Shown here: positions 8,244 through 15,415 of the stretch, one piece after another | Numbering within the stretch: the first letter of the stretch is position 1 | Layout: every line of letters begins with the position of its first letter | NCBI RefSeq assembly: GCF_014384965.1 | Contig: NZ_JACRSW010000010.1 | Location: 1 to 64,000 of the forward strand | From: Jutongia hominis | GTDB taxonomy: Bacteria; Bacillota; Clostridia; Lachnospirales; Lachnospiraceae | Direction: 5' to 3' | Length of the DNA stretch: 64,000 nt | Notes under the pieces: model-generated | The model's database searches: none | Seen by the model: only the letters and a program-made list of their open reading frames with translations | What the model was told of the DNA's origin: nothing | Made by a program: the position numbers and the translations under genes

Positions 8244-8717
8244 ATGGCTGATTTAGAATTTATTAGATGTTCTGGCATAAATGAAGACTTTATTATGAAC
8301 TGTCAGCTATTAGATATGGATTTAGATAGGCGTGTAGGAAGAGTGATTAGGAGAGACAAATACAAACAGTACAATCAGCTCGATGAAATTAAAGAGGCTA
8401 TAGTTGTATATGTTGATGGCAGAGCCGCTGGTGCAGGAGCAATTAGAGAATATCAGTATGATGATATTGATGATGCAACCGAACTGAAAAGAGTATTTGT
8501 CAGAGATGAATTTCAGGGAAAAGGAATAGGAACCAAGCTGGTTCTTGAATTAATTGAGTGGGCAAAAGAGCTGGGTTACAAGAGGTTGATTCTTGAAACT
8601 GGAGAACTGCTACAAGAATCATGTCATGTATATCGAAAAGTAGGATTTGAAAAAATGGATAATTATGGTCCCTACATTTCGATGCCAGAATCATTGTGTA
8701 TGATGAAAGAATTGTAG
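8244..8717 (+). CDS. GNAT family N-acetyltransferase
   Basis: 157 residues. The acetyl-CoA pyrophosphate loop is plain: [20 protein letters not shown] (about residues 91-110), followed by [21 protein letters not shown], which is the usual end of the GNAT fold. A GGAGG lies upstream of the ATG. Substrate not predictable. A TATAAT at 8144-8149 could be its promoter -10, though no clear -35 is present. Confidence 0.85.
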   Translation: MADLEFIRCSGINEDFIMNCQLLDMDLDRRVGRVIRRDKYKQYNQLDEIKEAIVVYVDGRAAGAGAIREYQYDDIDDATELKRVFVRDEFQGKGIGTKLVLELIEWAKELGYKRLILETGELLQESCHVYRKVGFEKMDNYGPYISMPESLCMMKEL

Positions 8718-8773
8718 TTGATAACTTCCAGTTTGCCTGGGAGTTGTTGTAAGTAGATATAAGAGAGCTAACA

Positions 8774-9189
8774 ATGTTTATAAAGATTTATGATGAGATA
8801 TCACAGGAAGCGAAGGCGATACGGAAATCAGTATTCATGAAAGAGCAGGGATTTAAGTATGAATTTGATGAGACAGATCATCTGGCGAAACATATGCTGC
8901 TTTTCGAGGACGATATTCCAGTAGCTACTTGCAGATTCTTTTTCTCTGTTGAAAGAGATTGCTATGTGATTGGCAGGATTGCGGTTAGTAAAGAATTTCG
9001 AGGGAAGCAATATGGTGAAAAGATGTTGCAGGGTGCGGAAAAACAGTTAGTGATCTCGGGGGTAAAAGAATAGAATTGTTTGCACAGTGTCGTGTGGCAG
9101 AGTTTTACAAGAAACAAGGATATATGGAGCTGAATGATATTCAGGTGGACGAAGATTGTCCACATACTTGGATGCGGAAGGAGGTGTAA
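8774..9189 (+). pseudogene. GNAT acetyltransferase, frameshifted
   Basis: The ATG frame gives 99 residues including VIGRIAVSKEFRGKQYGEKM, then stops at 9071-9073. Another frame, joined near the GGGGG run at 9058-9062, continues as LGGKRIELFAQCRVAEFYKK and ends TWMRKEV at 9187-9189. Together they make one complete GNAT protein of about 138 residues. The shift equals loss of one base. It is either a real mutation or a sequencing error in the G run. Confidence 0.8.
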
Positions 9190-9206
9190 TTATTGTCAGA
9201 GACGGC

Positions 9207-9236
9207 AAATAGTAATAATGAGAATTATTACTATTT
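9207..9236 (+). promoter_or_regulatory. 13-bp perfect palindrome just upstream of the perR promoter
   Basis: Bases 9207-9219 and 9224-9236 are perfect inverted copies around GAGA, with core TAATAAT/ATTATTA. It lies 3 bases before the -35 of the PerR-like gene. The core is close to Fur/PerR operator patterns. With the following TTTTTATT it might also act as a weak terminator for the broken GNAT gene. Confidence 0.5.
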
Positions 9237-9239
9237 TTA

Positions 9240-9295
9240 TTGACAACAGGATGATAGTGGTATATAATCCTTATTAAGAACTAATCCTAATAAGG
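9240..9295 (+). promoter_or_regulatory. perR promoter with downstream inverted repeat operator
   Basis: TTGACA (9240-9245) and TATAAT (9263-9268) are spaced by exactly 17 bases. Immediately after the -10, CCTTATTA (9269-9276) and TAATAAGG (9288-9295) form a perfect inverted repeat over the start site and into the ribosome binding site. This suggests autoregulation by the Fur-family protein it drives. Confidence 0.7.
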
Positions 9296-9302
9296 AGGAC
9301 TG

Positions 9303-9710
9303 ATGACAAGTAGGAGAAATACCATTCAAAAAGATCTTGTAAGAAATACCGTATACGAAATGAGAAGACACGTTACGGCAAATGAAGTGTATGAATTTAT
9401 AAAAGAAGCATATCCAACAATTGGAAAAGGAACTGTATATAGAAATCTTGATATATTGGTAGAGGAAGGTGCATTAAGAAAGGTTGAAGTTCCGGATGGA
9501 CCGAACCGATTTGATTTTACATTGAAAAATCACTACCATGTAAGATGTATAAAGTGCGGTGAAATTTTTGATGTGGATATGGATCCAATACCGGATTTGC
9601 TGGAAAGAATTCATAACACTCATGGAATTGAATTTGTGGATTATGATATTTCATTTAAAGGCATTTGCCCAAAATGCAGGGAGAAGGTAAAGGAGGAACA
9701 GCATGGATAG
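9303..9710 (+). CDS. perR: Fur/PerR family transcriptional regulator
   Basis: 135 residues, normal for the family. The winged-helix part includes TANEVYEFIKEAYPTIGKGT and VYRNLDILVEEGALRKV. The regulatory metal site HYHVRCIKCGEIFDVD and the structural zinc pairs CIKC and CPKC are intact. Context points to PerR (peroxide sensing) rather than Fur: downstream are rubrerythrin, desulfoferrodoxin and rubredoxin sequences. A TTGACA-17-TATAAT promoter and two palindromes precede it, and AAGGAGG lies 4 bases before ATG 9303. Confidence 0.85.
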   Translation: MTSRRNTIQKDLVRNTVYEMRRHVTANEVYEFIKEAYPTIGKGTVYRNLDILVEEGALRKVEVPDGPNRFDFTLKNHYHVRCIKCGEIFDVDMDPIPDLLERIHNTHGIEFVDYDISFKGICPKCREKVKEEQHG

Positions 9711-9760
9711 GAAAGCAATGTATAAGTTGAGTTATGGACTGAGGAAGAGATACCAATAAG
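9704..9760 (+). pseudogene. Flavin reductase / high-molecular-weight rubredoxin, N-terminal stub
   Basis: Starting inside the end of perR, an ATG with AGGAGGA upstream gives MDRKAMYKLSYGL, the usual opening of a clostridial flavin reductase-domain protein, then runs out as RKRYQ and stops at 9758-9760. The rest of that protein is missing and rubrerythrin sequence starts within a few bases, so a deletion seems to have joined two genes. Confidence 0.45.
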
Positions 9761-9761
9761 T

Positions 9762-9956
9762 TTGAAGCACCATGAGGAAAGATATCGCGCACTTCTTAAG
9801 AATATTGAAACTGCACAGGTATTTGAAAAGAGCGAAGTTAAGGTATGGGAATGCCGTAACTGTGGACATATTGTGGTAGGAACAAAAGCCCCTGAGGTAT
9901 GTCCGGTATGTAATCATCCACAGAGTTATTTTGAAGTACATGAAGAGAATTATTAA
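9762..9956 (+). pseudogene. Rubrerythrin C-terminal fragment (rubredoxin-like domain)
   Basis: 64 residues starting at a TTG: KHHEERYRALLKNIETAQVF, then the iron site CRNCG...CPVC and ending SYFEVHEENY. This is the last third of rubrerythrin. The four-helix diiron domain that reduces peroxide (about 130 residues) is lost. No convincing ribosome binding site precedes the TTG. If translated it would be a stand-alone rubredoxin-like electron carrier, but a remnant is more likely. Confidence 0.7.
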
Positions 9957-9983
9957 GGAGATGAGATTATTACGAAGAAGAAA

Positions 9984-10928
9984 GTGATTAATTCAAAAAA
10001 AGCAGTAATGATAGGCTGTGGCTTTGTTGGTTCTGCATCGGTATTTGCTCTGATGCAGAGTGGCTTGTTTACAGAGATTGTCCTTATCGATGCAGATAAG
10101 AACAAGGCAGAAGGAGAAGCGATGGATATCAGTCATGGTATTCCATTTGCAAGTCCGATGAAAATATATGCCGGAGATTATGATGATGTGGCTGATGCTG
10201 CAATTGTTGTCATATCTGCCGGAGCGGGACAGAAACCGGGAGAGACAAGGCTTGATCTCGTAAATAAAAATGTAGCAATATTTAAGTCAATCATTCCTGA
10301 AATAGCAAAGAGAAATTTTGCAGGTATCATGCTTGTAGTTGCGAATCCGGTAGATATCCTTACTCAGGTGGCCATAAAGTTATCAGGACTTCCAGAAAAC
10401 AGGGTTATTGGATCGGGTACTGTGTTAGATAGTGCCAGATTAAGATATAAGCTTGGTGAGCATTTATCTGTAGACAGCAGGAGTGTTCATGCATTTATAG
10501 TAGGTGAGCATGGAGACAGCGAAGTTGTAGCATGGTCATCAGCCAATGTATCTGGTGTTCCATTAAGTGAAATGTGTGAAATGCGTGGACATTACAAGCA
10601 CAAGGAAAACACGGCAGAAATAGCTACAGCAGTCAAGAACAGTGCTTATGAGATTATAAACAAAAAGCACGCTACATATTATGGAATTGCAATGTCTGTA
10701 AAAAGAATCTGCGAAGTGATTATGAGAGATGAAAAATCAATACTTCCTGTATCACACATGATTCATGGAGTATATGATATTGACGGAGTATCGTTAAGTA
10801 TGCCAGCTATTGTAGGTGCAGATGGTATTGAGTCTGATATACCTATTAATTTAAGTGGCGAGGAAGCGTTAAAGCTTAAGGAATCTACAGATTCATTGAA
10901 AAAGATTATGGAGACAATTGAATTATAA
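9984..10928 (+). CDS. ldh: L-lactate dehydrogenase
   Basis: 314 residues. The NAD loop GCGFVGSASV (about 11-20), the substrate arginine region ETRLDLV, VANPVDILT, and the catalytic HAFIVGEHGDSEV with the active His are all present; this is L-lactate rather than malate dehydrogenase by overall pattern. It reduces pyruvate with NADH. Start choice is uncertain: GTG 9984 gives normal length but AAGGAG at 9955-9960 is 23 bases away; an in-frame ATT at 9969 sits 8 bases after it. Its place among oxygen-defence genes suggests control by the PerR-like protein. Confidence 0.9.
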   Translation: MINSKKAVMIGCGFVGSASVFALMQSGLFTEIVLIDADKNKAEGEAMDISHGIPFASPMKIYAGDYDDVADAAIVVISAGAGQKPGETRLDLVNKNVAIFKSIIPEIAKRNFAGIMLVVANPVDILTQVAIKLSGLPENRVIGSGTVLDSARLRYKLGEHLSVDSRSVHAFIVGEHGDSEVVAWSSANVSGVPLSEMCEMRGHYKHKENTAEIATAVKNSAYEIINKKHATYYGIAMSVKRICEVIMRDEKSILPVSHMIHGVYDIDGVSLSMPAIVGADGIESDIPINLSGEEALKLKESTDSLKKIMETIEL

Positions 10929-10955
10929 ATTTTACACATGGAAGGAGAAAAAGAC

Positions 10956-11330
10956 ATGGAAGTAAAGTATTATATTTGTAAGCATTGTGGAAACATTGTT
11001 GAAAAGGTAAAGGATAAGGGTGTACCTGTAATTTGTTGCGGAGAACCTATGCAGGAATTAAAAGCTGGAGTGACAGATGCTGCTGTCGAGAAGCATGTAC
11101 CTGTATATACGATAGAAGGCAGTCATGTTCATGTCGTGGTCGGAGAGACAAAACATCCAATGCTTGAAGAGCATTTCATTGAGTGGATTACATTAAATAC
11201 AAACCAGGGAATATACAGAAAACAGTTAAATCCAGGGCAGGAGCCGGTAGCAGATTTTTGTCTTTGCGATGGCGAACAGGTAGAAGAAGTATATGCATAT
11301 TGTAACCTGCATGGATTATGGAAATGCTAA
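10956..11330 (+). CDS. dfx: Desulfoferrodoxin (superoxide reductase)
   Basis: 124 residues from ATG 10956, which has AAGGAG 8 bases upstream; an ATG at 10938 precedes that site. Residues 1-40 form the desulforedoxin-like iron domain (CKHCGN and CCGEPM). The rest is the neelaredoxin domain with the catalytic iron ligands seen in GSHVHVVVGETKHPM, HFIEWI and CNLHGLW. It reduces superoxide to peroxide without making oxygen. It works with the rubredoxin encoded next. Confidence 0.9.
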   Translation: MEVKYYICKHCGNIVEKVKDKGVPVICCGEPMQELKAGVTDAAVEKHVPVYTIEGSHVHVVVGETKHPMLEEHFIEWITLNTNQGIYRKQLNPGQEPVADFCLCDGEQVEEVYAYCNLHGLWKC

Positions 11331-11420
11331 AAGCATTTATACATATTAAGGTTACAGAACAACACAAATATAACAGTAATATAGGCTGTGTATTAATATA
11401 TTTACAAGGAGGAACAACGA

Positions 11421-11576
11421 ATGAAATACGTATGTGATGTTTGTGGATGGGAATACGATGAGGAGAAGGGCTATCCAGAAGGTGGTATTGCACCTGGTAC
11501 AAAGTGGGAGGATATTCCAGAAGATTTTGAATGTCCGTTATGCTCTGTAGGAAAAGACCAGTTCTCAGAAGCATAA
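11421..11576 (+). CDS. rd: Rubredoxin
   Basis: 51 residues. Two CxxC iron-binding pairs are present, CDVCGWEYD near the N-terminus and [11 protein letters not shown] near the C-terminus, with the standard [12 protein letters not shown] between them. AAGGAGG lies upstream of ATG 11421. One-electron carrier, probably feeding the desulfoferrodoxin encoded 90 bases upstream. Confidence 0.95.
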   Translation: MKYVCDVCGWEYDEEKGYPEGGIAPGTKWEDIPEDFECPLCSVGKDQFSEA

Positions 11577-11600
11577 ATGTATTAGGATAGGATTATACCA

Positions 11601-12833
11601 ATGAAAGAAGAATTAAGTATAGATATCATCGGACTTGCAGGAGCCTGTTCTTATGCTTTGGACTGTATAGAAGCAGAGTTGGTAAATATCAAAAACAAAC
11701 ATGGAAAAAGAGTGGCTTATATAAGTATACGTATGGCTGAATATTGGAAAATTCAAGGTGATGAATTACAAGATTTAGCCATGTGTGCTTTACTGCATGA
11801 TAATGCTTTGACACAATATATTTCGGAAGAACTGAAAAAGGATTCCGTCATTAATTGTAAAAAAGATTTATCCGAGAAAAAAACAAATCTTCATTGTATT
11901 TATGGTGAAAAAAATATTACTAAAATTCCATTTAAAACAGATGTGTCAAATGTGATTTTGTATCATCATGAACATGCCGATGGAACTGGTCCTTTTCAAA
12001 AAAAGTGGAATGAAATTCCATTGTTTGCAAGGATTATTCATCTTGCAGATACCATTGATATTATAGGAAATAACACGGGATCTGGAAATAACAGTTGGAA
12101 TTTTATATGTCAGTACCTTTTAAAAAATAGGGATGGATTATTCGATTCAGAATGTGTGAATGCCTTTTTTCATGCATTCACACATTCTGAATCTTTTATA
12201 TGTTTAAGTGATAATTCTTTTGAAATGAAGCTATGGGAGATTATCCCAAGACAAAAACAGGTTTTTGATTGGAAAACGTGTAAAAATGTCGCAGATTTTT
12301 TTGCAAAGATTGTAGATTATAAATCTTCTTTTACAAGCAGACATTCTATAGGAGTGGCTGAAAAAGCAGCTTTTTTTGCTCAATATATCGGATATGATTC
12401 TATTAATGTGCAAAAAATTTATCTGGCTGGTGCACTGCATGATATTGGGAAGATGGCAGTAGGCAATGAAATTTTGGAAAAACCGGATAAGCTTACGGAT
12501 GATGAATTTTCAAAAATGAAGAATCATGCTGGCTATACATACCTTATATTATCAGAGGTTAATGATTTTGAAGAAATACGAGACTGGGCAGCTTTCCATC
12601 ATGAAAAATTAAATGGAAAAGGGTATCCTTTTGGAAAAACCGCAGCTGAATTAAATGAGCCGGAACGTATTATGGCATGTATTGATATTTATCAGGCATT
12701 AACCGAGGACAGACCATATAAGAAAGGTTTATCGCACGAAAAAACGTGTGAGATGCTCGATGACATGGCGCAGAAAGGTTTTGTTGATTCTGATATTTCC
12801 AAGAAAATTAGGGAATGTTTTGGTGGGATCTAA
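11601..12833 (+). CDS. HD-GYP-type phosphohydrolase with two HD-like halves
   Basis: 410 residues. The C-terminal half is HD-GYP-like: HDIGKMAV (about 280-287), HHEKLNGKGYP (333-343) and RIMACIDIYQALTEDRPYKK. HD-GYP proteins degrade cyclic di-GMP or related dinucleotides. The N-terminal half repeats the pattern in weaker form: LLHDNAL (65-71), HHEHADGTGP (122-131) and RIIHLADTIDII, so it looks like a duplicated HD domain. No receiver or membrane segment is present. The next gene is a hemerythrin, so an oxygen- or iron-linked signal is possible. Confidence 0.8.
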   Translation: MKEELSIDIIGLAGACSYALDCIEAELVNIKNKHGKRVAYISIRMAEYWKIQGDELQDLAMCALLHDNALTQYISEELKKDSVINCKKDLSEKKTNLHCIYGEKNITKIPFKTDVSNVILYHHEHADGTGPFQKKWNEIPLFARIIHLADTIDIIGNNTGSGNNSWNFICQYLLKNRDGLFDSECVNAFFHAFTHSESFICLSDNSFEMKLWEIIPRQKQVFDWKTCKNVADFFAKIVDYKSSFTSRHSIGVAEKAAFFAQYIGYDSINVQKIYLAGALHDIGKMAVGNEILEKPDKLTDDEFSKMKNHAGYTYLILSEVNDFEEIRDWAAFHHEKLNGKGYPFGKTAAELNEPERIMACIDIYQALTEDRPYKKGLSHEKTCEMLDDMAQKGFVDSDISKKIRECFGGI

Positions 12834-12939
12834 CATTAAAAACGAGAAAATATAGGAAATTCATGAGAAATGCATTTGCCTATTATGAATAGTATTGAAC
12901 AGGTTCATAAAACAAATAAACTGAAAGTGGGATTAATTT

Positions 12940-13338
12940 ATGTATGAAATGAAACCAGAATATTATATCGGTATAGATATGATAGACGAAGAACACAAGC
13001 AGTTATTTAAATATGCAGATGAGGCATATAAACTGCTTCATGATGAGTTTACACCGGATAAATATGATAGGATTGATATAATATTAGAAAATCTCCAAAA
13101 TTATACAGTAAAACACTTTAGTGATGAAGAGCAGTATATGGAATCTATTAATTATAAGAAGATATTTACACAGAAAGTTCAACATCAGGAATTTATACAT
13201 AAACTCGATGAATTTATGGAACATCACAATGATGAGGTAGAAGATCAAGATGAACAGATTATGGGAATTTTAAAATATCTCACAGAGTGGTTAATTAATC
13301 ACATTCTGTATGTCGATGGTCAAATTCCAAAAGGCTGA
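12940..13338 (+). CDS. Bacteriohemerythrin
   Basis: 132 residues with the diiron ligands of hemerythrin in order: IDEEHKQLF, HFSDEEQYME, HQEFIHKLDEF and HILYVDGQI. The protein binds O2 reversibly as a carrier or sensor. It stands alone as a single domain. It follows the HD-GYP gene by about 100 bases and is closed by a terminator. Confidence 0.9.
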   Translation: MYEMKPEYYIGIDMIDEEHKQLFKYADEAYKLLHDEFTPDKYDRIDIILENLQNYTVKHFSDEEQYMESINYKKIFTQKVQHQEFIHKLDEFMEHHNDEVEDQDEQIMGILKYLTEWLINHILYVDGQIPKG

Positions 13339-13347
13339 TATAGTAAG

Positions 13348-13385
13348 AAAGGCTGTTATTTTTTAGAGAGTAGCAGCCTTTTTAT
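13348..13385 (+). terminator. Intrinsic terminator after hemerythrin gene
   Basis: AAAGGCTG (13348-13355) pairs with CAGCCTTT (13374-13381), extended by a few weaker pairs, followed by a T-rich run. Confidence 0.8.
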
Positions 13386-13446
13386 TTTGAATATAAAATA
13401 TGACACATACACTTGACAATATGCATACGTAGAGGAAACGCATCAA

Positions 13447-13770
13447 GTGCTTGCTAAGCGAAACTTTGTGCTGGCAGTAAGAGGAGGTATCTTTGGTGAT
13501 AAACCAACTTCTTACTATGTTCTAAAGCTCACATTAAATGATGGAACTGACCAGAAACGCACGATTTTAAGCTGTATTCATGAGTACTATGAGCCGGAAC
13601 AGCTCGTTGGAAAGACATGTGTAGCAATCACAAATCTTCCTACAAGAATGATGATGGGAATCCCATCAGAAGGAATGTTGATTTCAGCAGTGTACGAGTA
13701 TGACGGACACGAAGGACTGAATCTGCTTATGTTAGATGACGCAATTCCTGCTGGAGCTAAGCTGTATTAA
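13447..13770 (+). CDS. tRNA-binding-like (MetG C-terminal/CsaA type OB-fold) protein, possibly shortened
   Basis: 107 residues starting at GTG 13447. The core ILSCIHEYYEPEQLVGKTCV, AITNLPTRMMMGIPSEGMLI and the ending IPAGAKLY match the OB-fold tRNA-binding domain found at the end of methionyl-tRNA synthetase and in CsaA. The first strand region is atypical. The ribosome binding site is weak (AGAGGAAACG), and a TTGACA at 13414 has no matching -10, so the gene may be a diverged or truncated copy. Confidence 0.5.
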   Translation: MLAKRNFVLAVRGGIFGDKPTSYYVLKLTLNDGTDQKRTILSCIHEYYEPEQLVGKTCVAITNLPTRMMMGIPSEGMLISAVYEYDGHEGLNLLMLDDAIPAGAKLY

Positions 13771-13800
13771 GAGAATAAAATTAAAGATTGTATTACTTAG

Positions 13801-13840
13801 AGGACATTTTCTAAAAAAATTTAGAAGATGTCCTTTTTGG
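13801..13840 (+). terminator. Intrinsic terminator
   Basis: AGGACATTTTCTAAA (13801-13815) and its complement at 13820-13834 form a 15-bp stem with one G-U pair and a short loop, followed by TTTTT. Confidence 0.85.
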
Positions 13841-13860
13841 TGCAATTTAATCACAATACA

Positions 13861-13882
13861 GAACGTTAATTCGATGCGCAAG
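13861..13882 (+). repeat. Copy A of a 22-bp dispersed repeat (LexA-box-like core)
   Basis: Matches 15170-15191 at 19 of 22 positions. The core read on the minus strand is CGAATTAACGTTCT, near the Firmicutes LexA/DinR pattern CGAAC-N4-GTTCG. It lies about 100 bases before the small membrane protein gene. Confidence 0.5.
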
Positions 13883-13978
13883 AGATGATTATTGGACAGT
13901 ATAAAGTGTTATAAATAAAGCAGAAAGAAGCTAAAATGAAAAATGAGTTAACAATGAACTTTTACGGAGGTGGCTATT

Positions 13979-14188
13979 ATGCATATACTAGCGTTTATTT
14001 TAATATTTGTTGTCGGTTCAATTATTGCTGCTTGTGATGGGGATTATTCAGGAATAGCTGCAATCGGTAAATTTGTAGGATTTTTTGTATTGCTATTCGC
14101 AGTATTATGGTTATTTACCCAGCCTGTTTTATTGATAATTGCTATTGTTGTACTGGTTTTAATTGTGATATGTTGTTCTTCAAAGTAG
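13979..14188 (+). CDS. Small two-segment membrane protein
   Basis: 69 residues from ATG 13979, with GGAGG 8 bases upstream. Almost wholly hydrophobic: one segment at about 1-17, a short polar loop with CDGDYSG, then a long hydrophobic stretch to the CCSSK end. No family recognised. The next small gene begins 11 bases later. Confidence 0.6.
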   Translation: MHILAFILIFVVGSIIAACDGDYSGIAAIGKFVGFFVLLFAVLWLFTQPVLLIIAIVVLVLIVICCSSK

Positions 14189-14199
14189 AGGTGGTTTTT

Positions 14200-14361
14200 A
14201 TGATTATGTATGCACAATTGATAGGACATAGTCCAAAAGAACGTATGGTATTATCCTACGATGTTGAGAAAGATGTGGCAAATAGCGGAATGTCATTTGA
14301 TGAATACATTAAAAAAGTATTGGCTATGAATCCTGAATTTGAAAGAGTATATTGCAGATAA
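14200..14361 (+). CDS. Small hypothetical protein
   Basis: 53 residues starting at ATG 14200 (second ATG at 14206), with GAGGTGG upstream. The frame is open much further upstream but overlaps the membrane protein gene. Contains SPKERMVLSYDVEKD and MSFDEYIKKVLAMNPEF, a polar helical protein. Probably cotranscribed with the preceding gene and closed by the strong hairpin that follows. Confidence 0.5.
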   Translation: MIMYAQLIGHSPKERMVLSYDVEKDVANSGMSFDEYIKKVLAMNPEFERVYCR

Positions 14362-14403
14362 AAGTAATAGTGTACCAATAGTTGGACTTGCGGACATGAT
14401 AGG

Positions 14404-14450
14404 AACTTCTCTTATATGATTATTTATGGTCTCATATAAGAGAAGTTTTT
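14404..14450 (+). terminator. Intrinsic terminator
   Basis: A 16-bp perfect stem (AACTTCTCTTATATGA at 14404-14419 with its complement at 14432-14447) ends in a T run. Confidence 0.9.
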
Positions 14451-14479
14451 AGTTTTATCGGGGAGTTAGGAGGTGCGAT

Positions 14480-15166
14480 ATGTCTAAATCATCAAATCAG
14501 AAATTGAAACTGATATATCTTATGAAAATTCTTCTGGAGTGGACGGATGAAACGCACAGTATTACCATGCCGGAGAGTATTGAAGCACTCGCAGCATATG
14601 ATATAAGTGCGGAATGCAAAAGTTTGTATAATGATAATGAAAATTTAAGGGTGTATGGTCTGGATGTTATAGGAACGCAGGAAGACAGGACATATTCCTA
14701 TCATATAGGGAACAGACAGTTTGAACTTGCAAAATTAAAATTATTGGTTGATTCTGTGCAGTCGGCAAAATTTATCACAGCTAAGAAGTCAAATGAACTT
14801 ATAAAAAAGATAGAAGGACTTGCCAGTAAGTACGAAGCATCACAGCTACATAGGCAGGCATTTAAATCATTTGATATGGTTGCATACGCCAGAAAAATGT
14901 TTGGCATGTATGGAGGTAAAGAAGAGTGGGTGTGCATTGAGTGCGACAATTCTTTTGCTGGTGTAATGATAGACCGCTTTGGAAAAGATGTGTCAATGAT
15001 CAGATTGGATGATAAACGCTTTGTAGTCAATGTTGAGGTTGCAGTCAGCAGGCAGTTTTTAGCGTGGATCATAGGTCTTGGTGAGGGAGTAACGCTTGCT
15101 GGACCGGATAGTGTTGTTGAAATGATGAATGCTGAAATTGACAGATTGATAAAACAATATAAATAA
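14480..15166 (+). CDS. WYL-domain regulator with an internal deletion
   Basis: 228 residues, while relatives run to about 310-330. Residues 1-80 are the winged-helix part (SNQKLKLIYLMKILLEWTDE); 80-126 continue normally (LVDSVQSAKFITAKKSNELI). The sequence then jumps at about 127-131 straight to the C-terminal part (FDMVAYARKMFGMYGG). About 90-100 residues, the body of the WYL ligand domain, are missing in frame. It may still bind DNA but is unlikely to sense ligand normally. GGAGGTG lies upstream of ATG 14480. Confidence 0.75.
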   Translation: MSKSSNQKLKLIYLMKILLEWTDETHSITMPESIEALAAYDISAECKSLYNDNENLRVYGLDVIGTQEDRTYSYHIGNRQFELAKLKLLVDSVQSAKFITAKKSNELIKKIEGLASKYEASQLHRQAFKSFDMVAYARKMFGMYGGKEEWVCIECDNSFAGVMIDRFGKDVSMIRLDDKRFVVNVEVAVSRQFLAWIIGLGEGVTLAGPDSVVEMMNAEIDRLIKQYK

Positions 15167-15169
15167 TAA

Positions 15170-15191
15170 GAACGTAAATTCGATATGCAAG
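15170..15191 (+). repeat. Copy B of the 22-bp dispersed repeat
   Basis: 19 of 22 matches to 13861-13882. Minus-strand core CGAATTTACGTTCT. It lies between the WYL gene stop and a double terminator, about 110 bases before the next small gene. Confidence 0.5.
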
Positions 15192-15268
15192 GTGTGTTTA
15201 TGGGACACCTTAGTTTTTATAATAAGAATCAGATAAGAGATAAACTCTTACTGGTTCTTATTTTTTTG
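15189..15268 (+). terminator. Two consecutive intrinsic terminators
   Basis: First hairpin: AAGGTGT (15189-15195) with ACACCTT (15205-15211), then TAGTTTTT. Second: AATAAGAATCAG near 15221 pairs with CTGGTTCTTATT ending near 15262, followed by seven Ts. Confidence 0.8.
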
Positions 15269-15281
15269 GGGAGCAGGTGAG

Positions 15282-15401
15282 GTGGCAGAGTGGCAAGGTT
15301 ATGGTATTGAATTAGAAAAACAGTATTACATGCTAAGGAATGTAGAGGATGCTGCATTATGTGTGAATATTATGAAGTATGCAGAAATGATGGAACATTA
15401 G
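15282..15401 (+). CDS. Short ORF, 39 residues
   Basis: GTG start at 15282 with GGGGAG 8 bases upstream. The product reads MAEWQGYGIELEKQYYMLRN then a helical end with MKYAEMMEH. It ends 15 bases before the next gene start. No family known; the good ribosome binding site and position at the head of a gene row are the only support. Confidence 0.45.
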   Translation: MAEWQGYGIELEKQYYMLRNVEDAALCVNIMKYAEMMEH

Positions 15402-15415
15402 AATAGGAGGTGCCT

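Noticed and set aside
9961..9987. ATG at 9961 as the ldh start
   Set aside because: It is out of frame with ldh and reaches a stop after eight codons.
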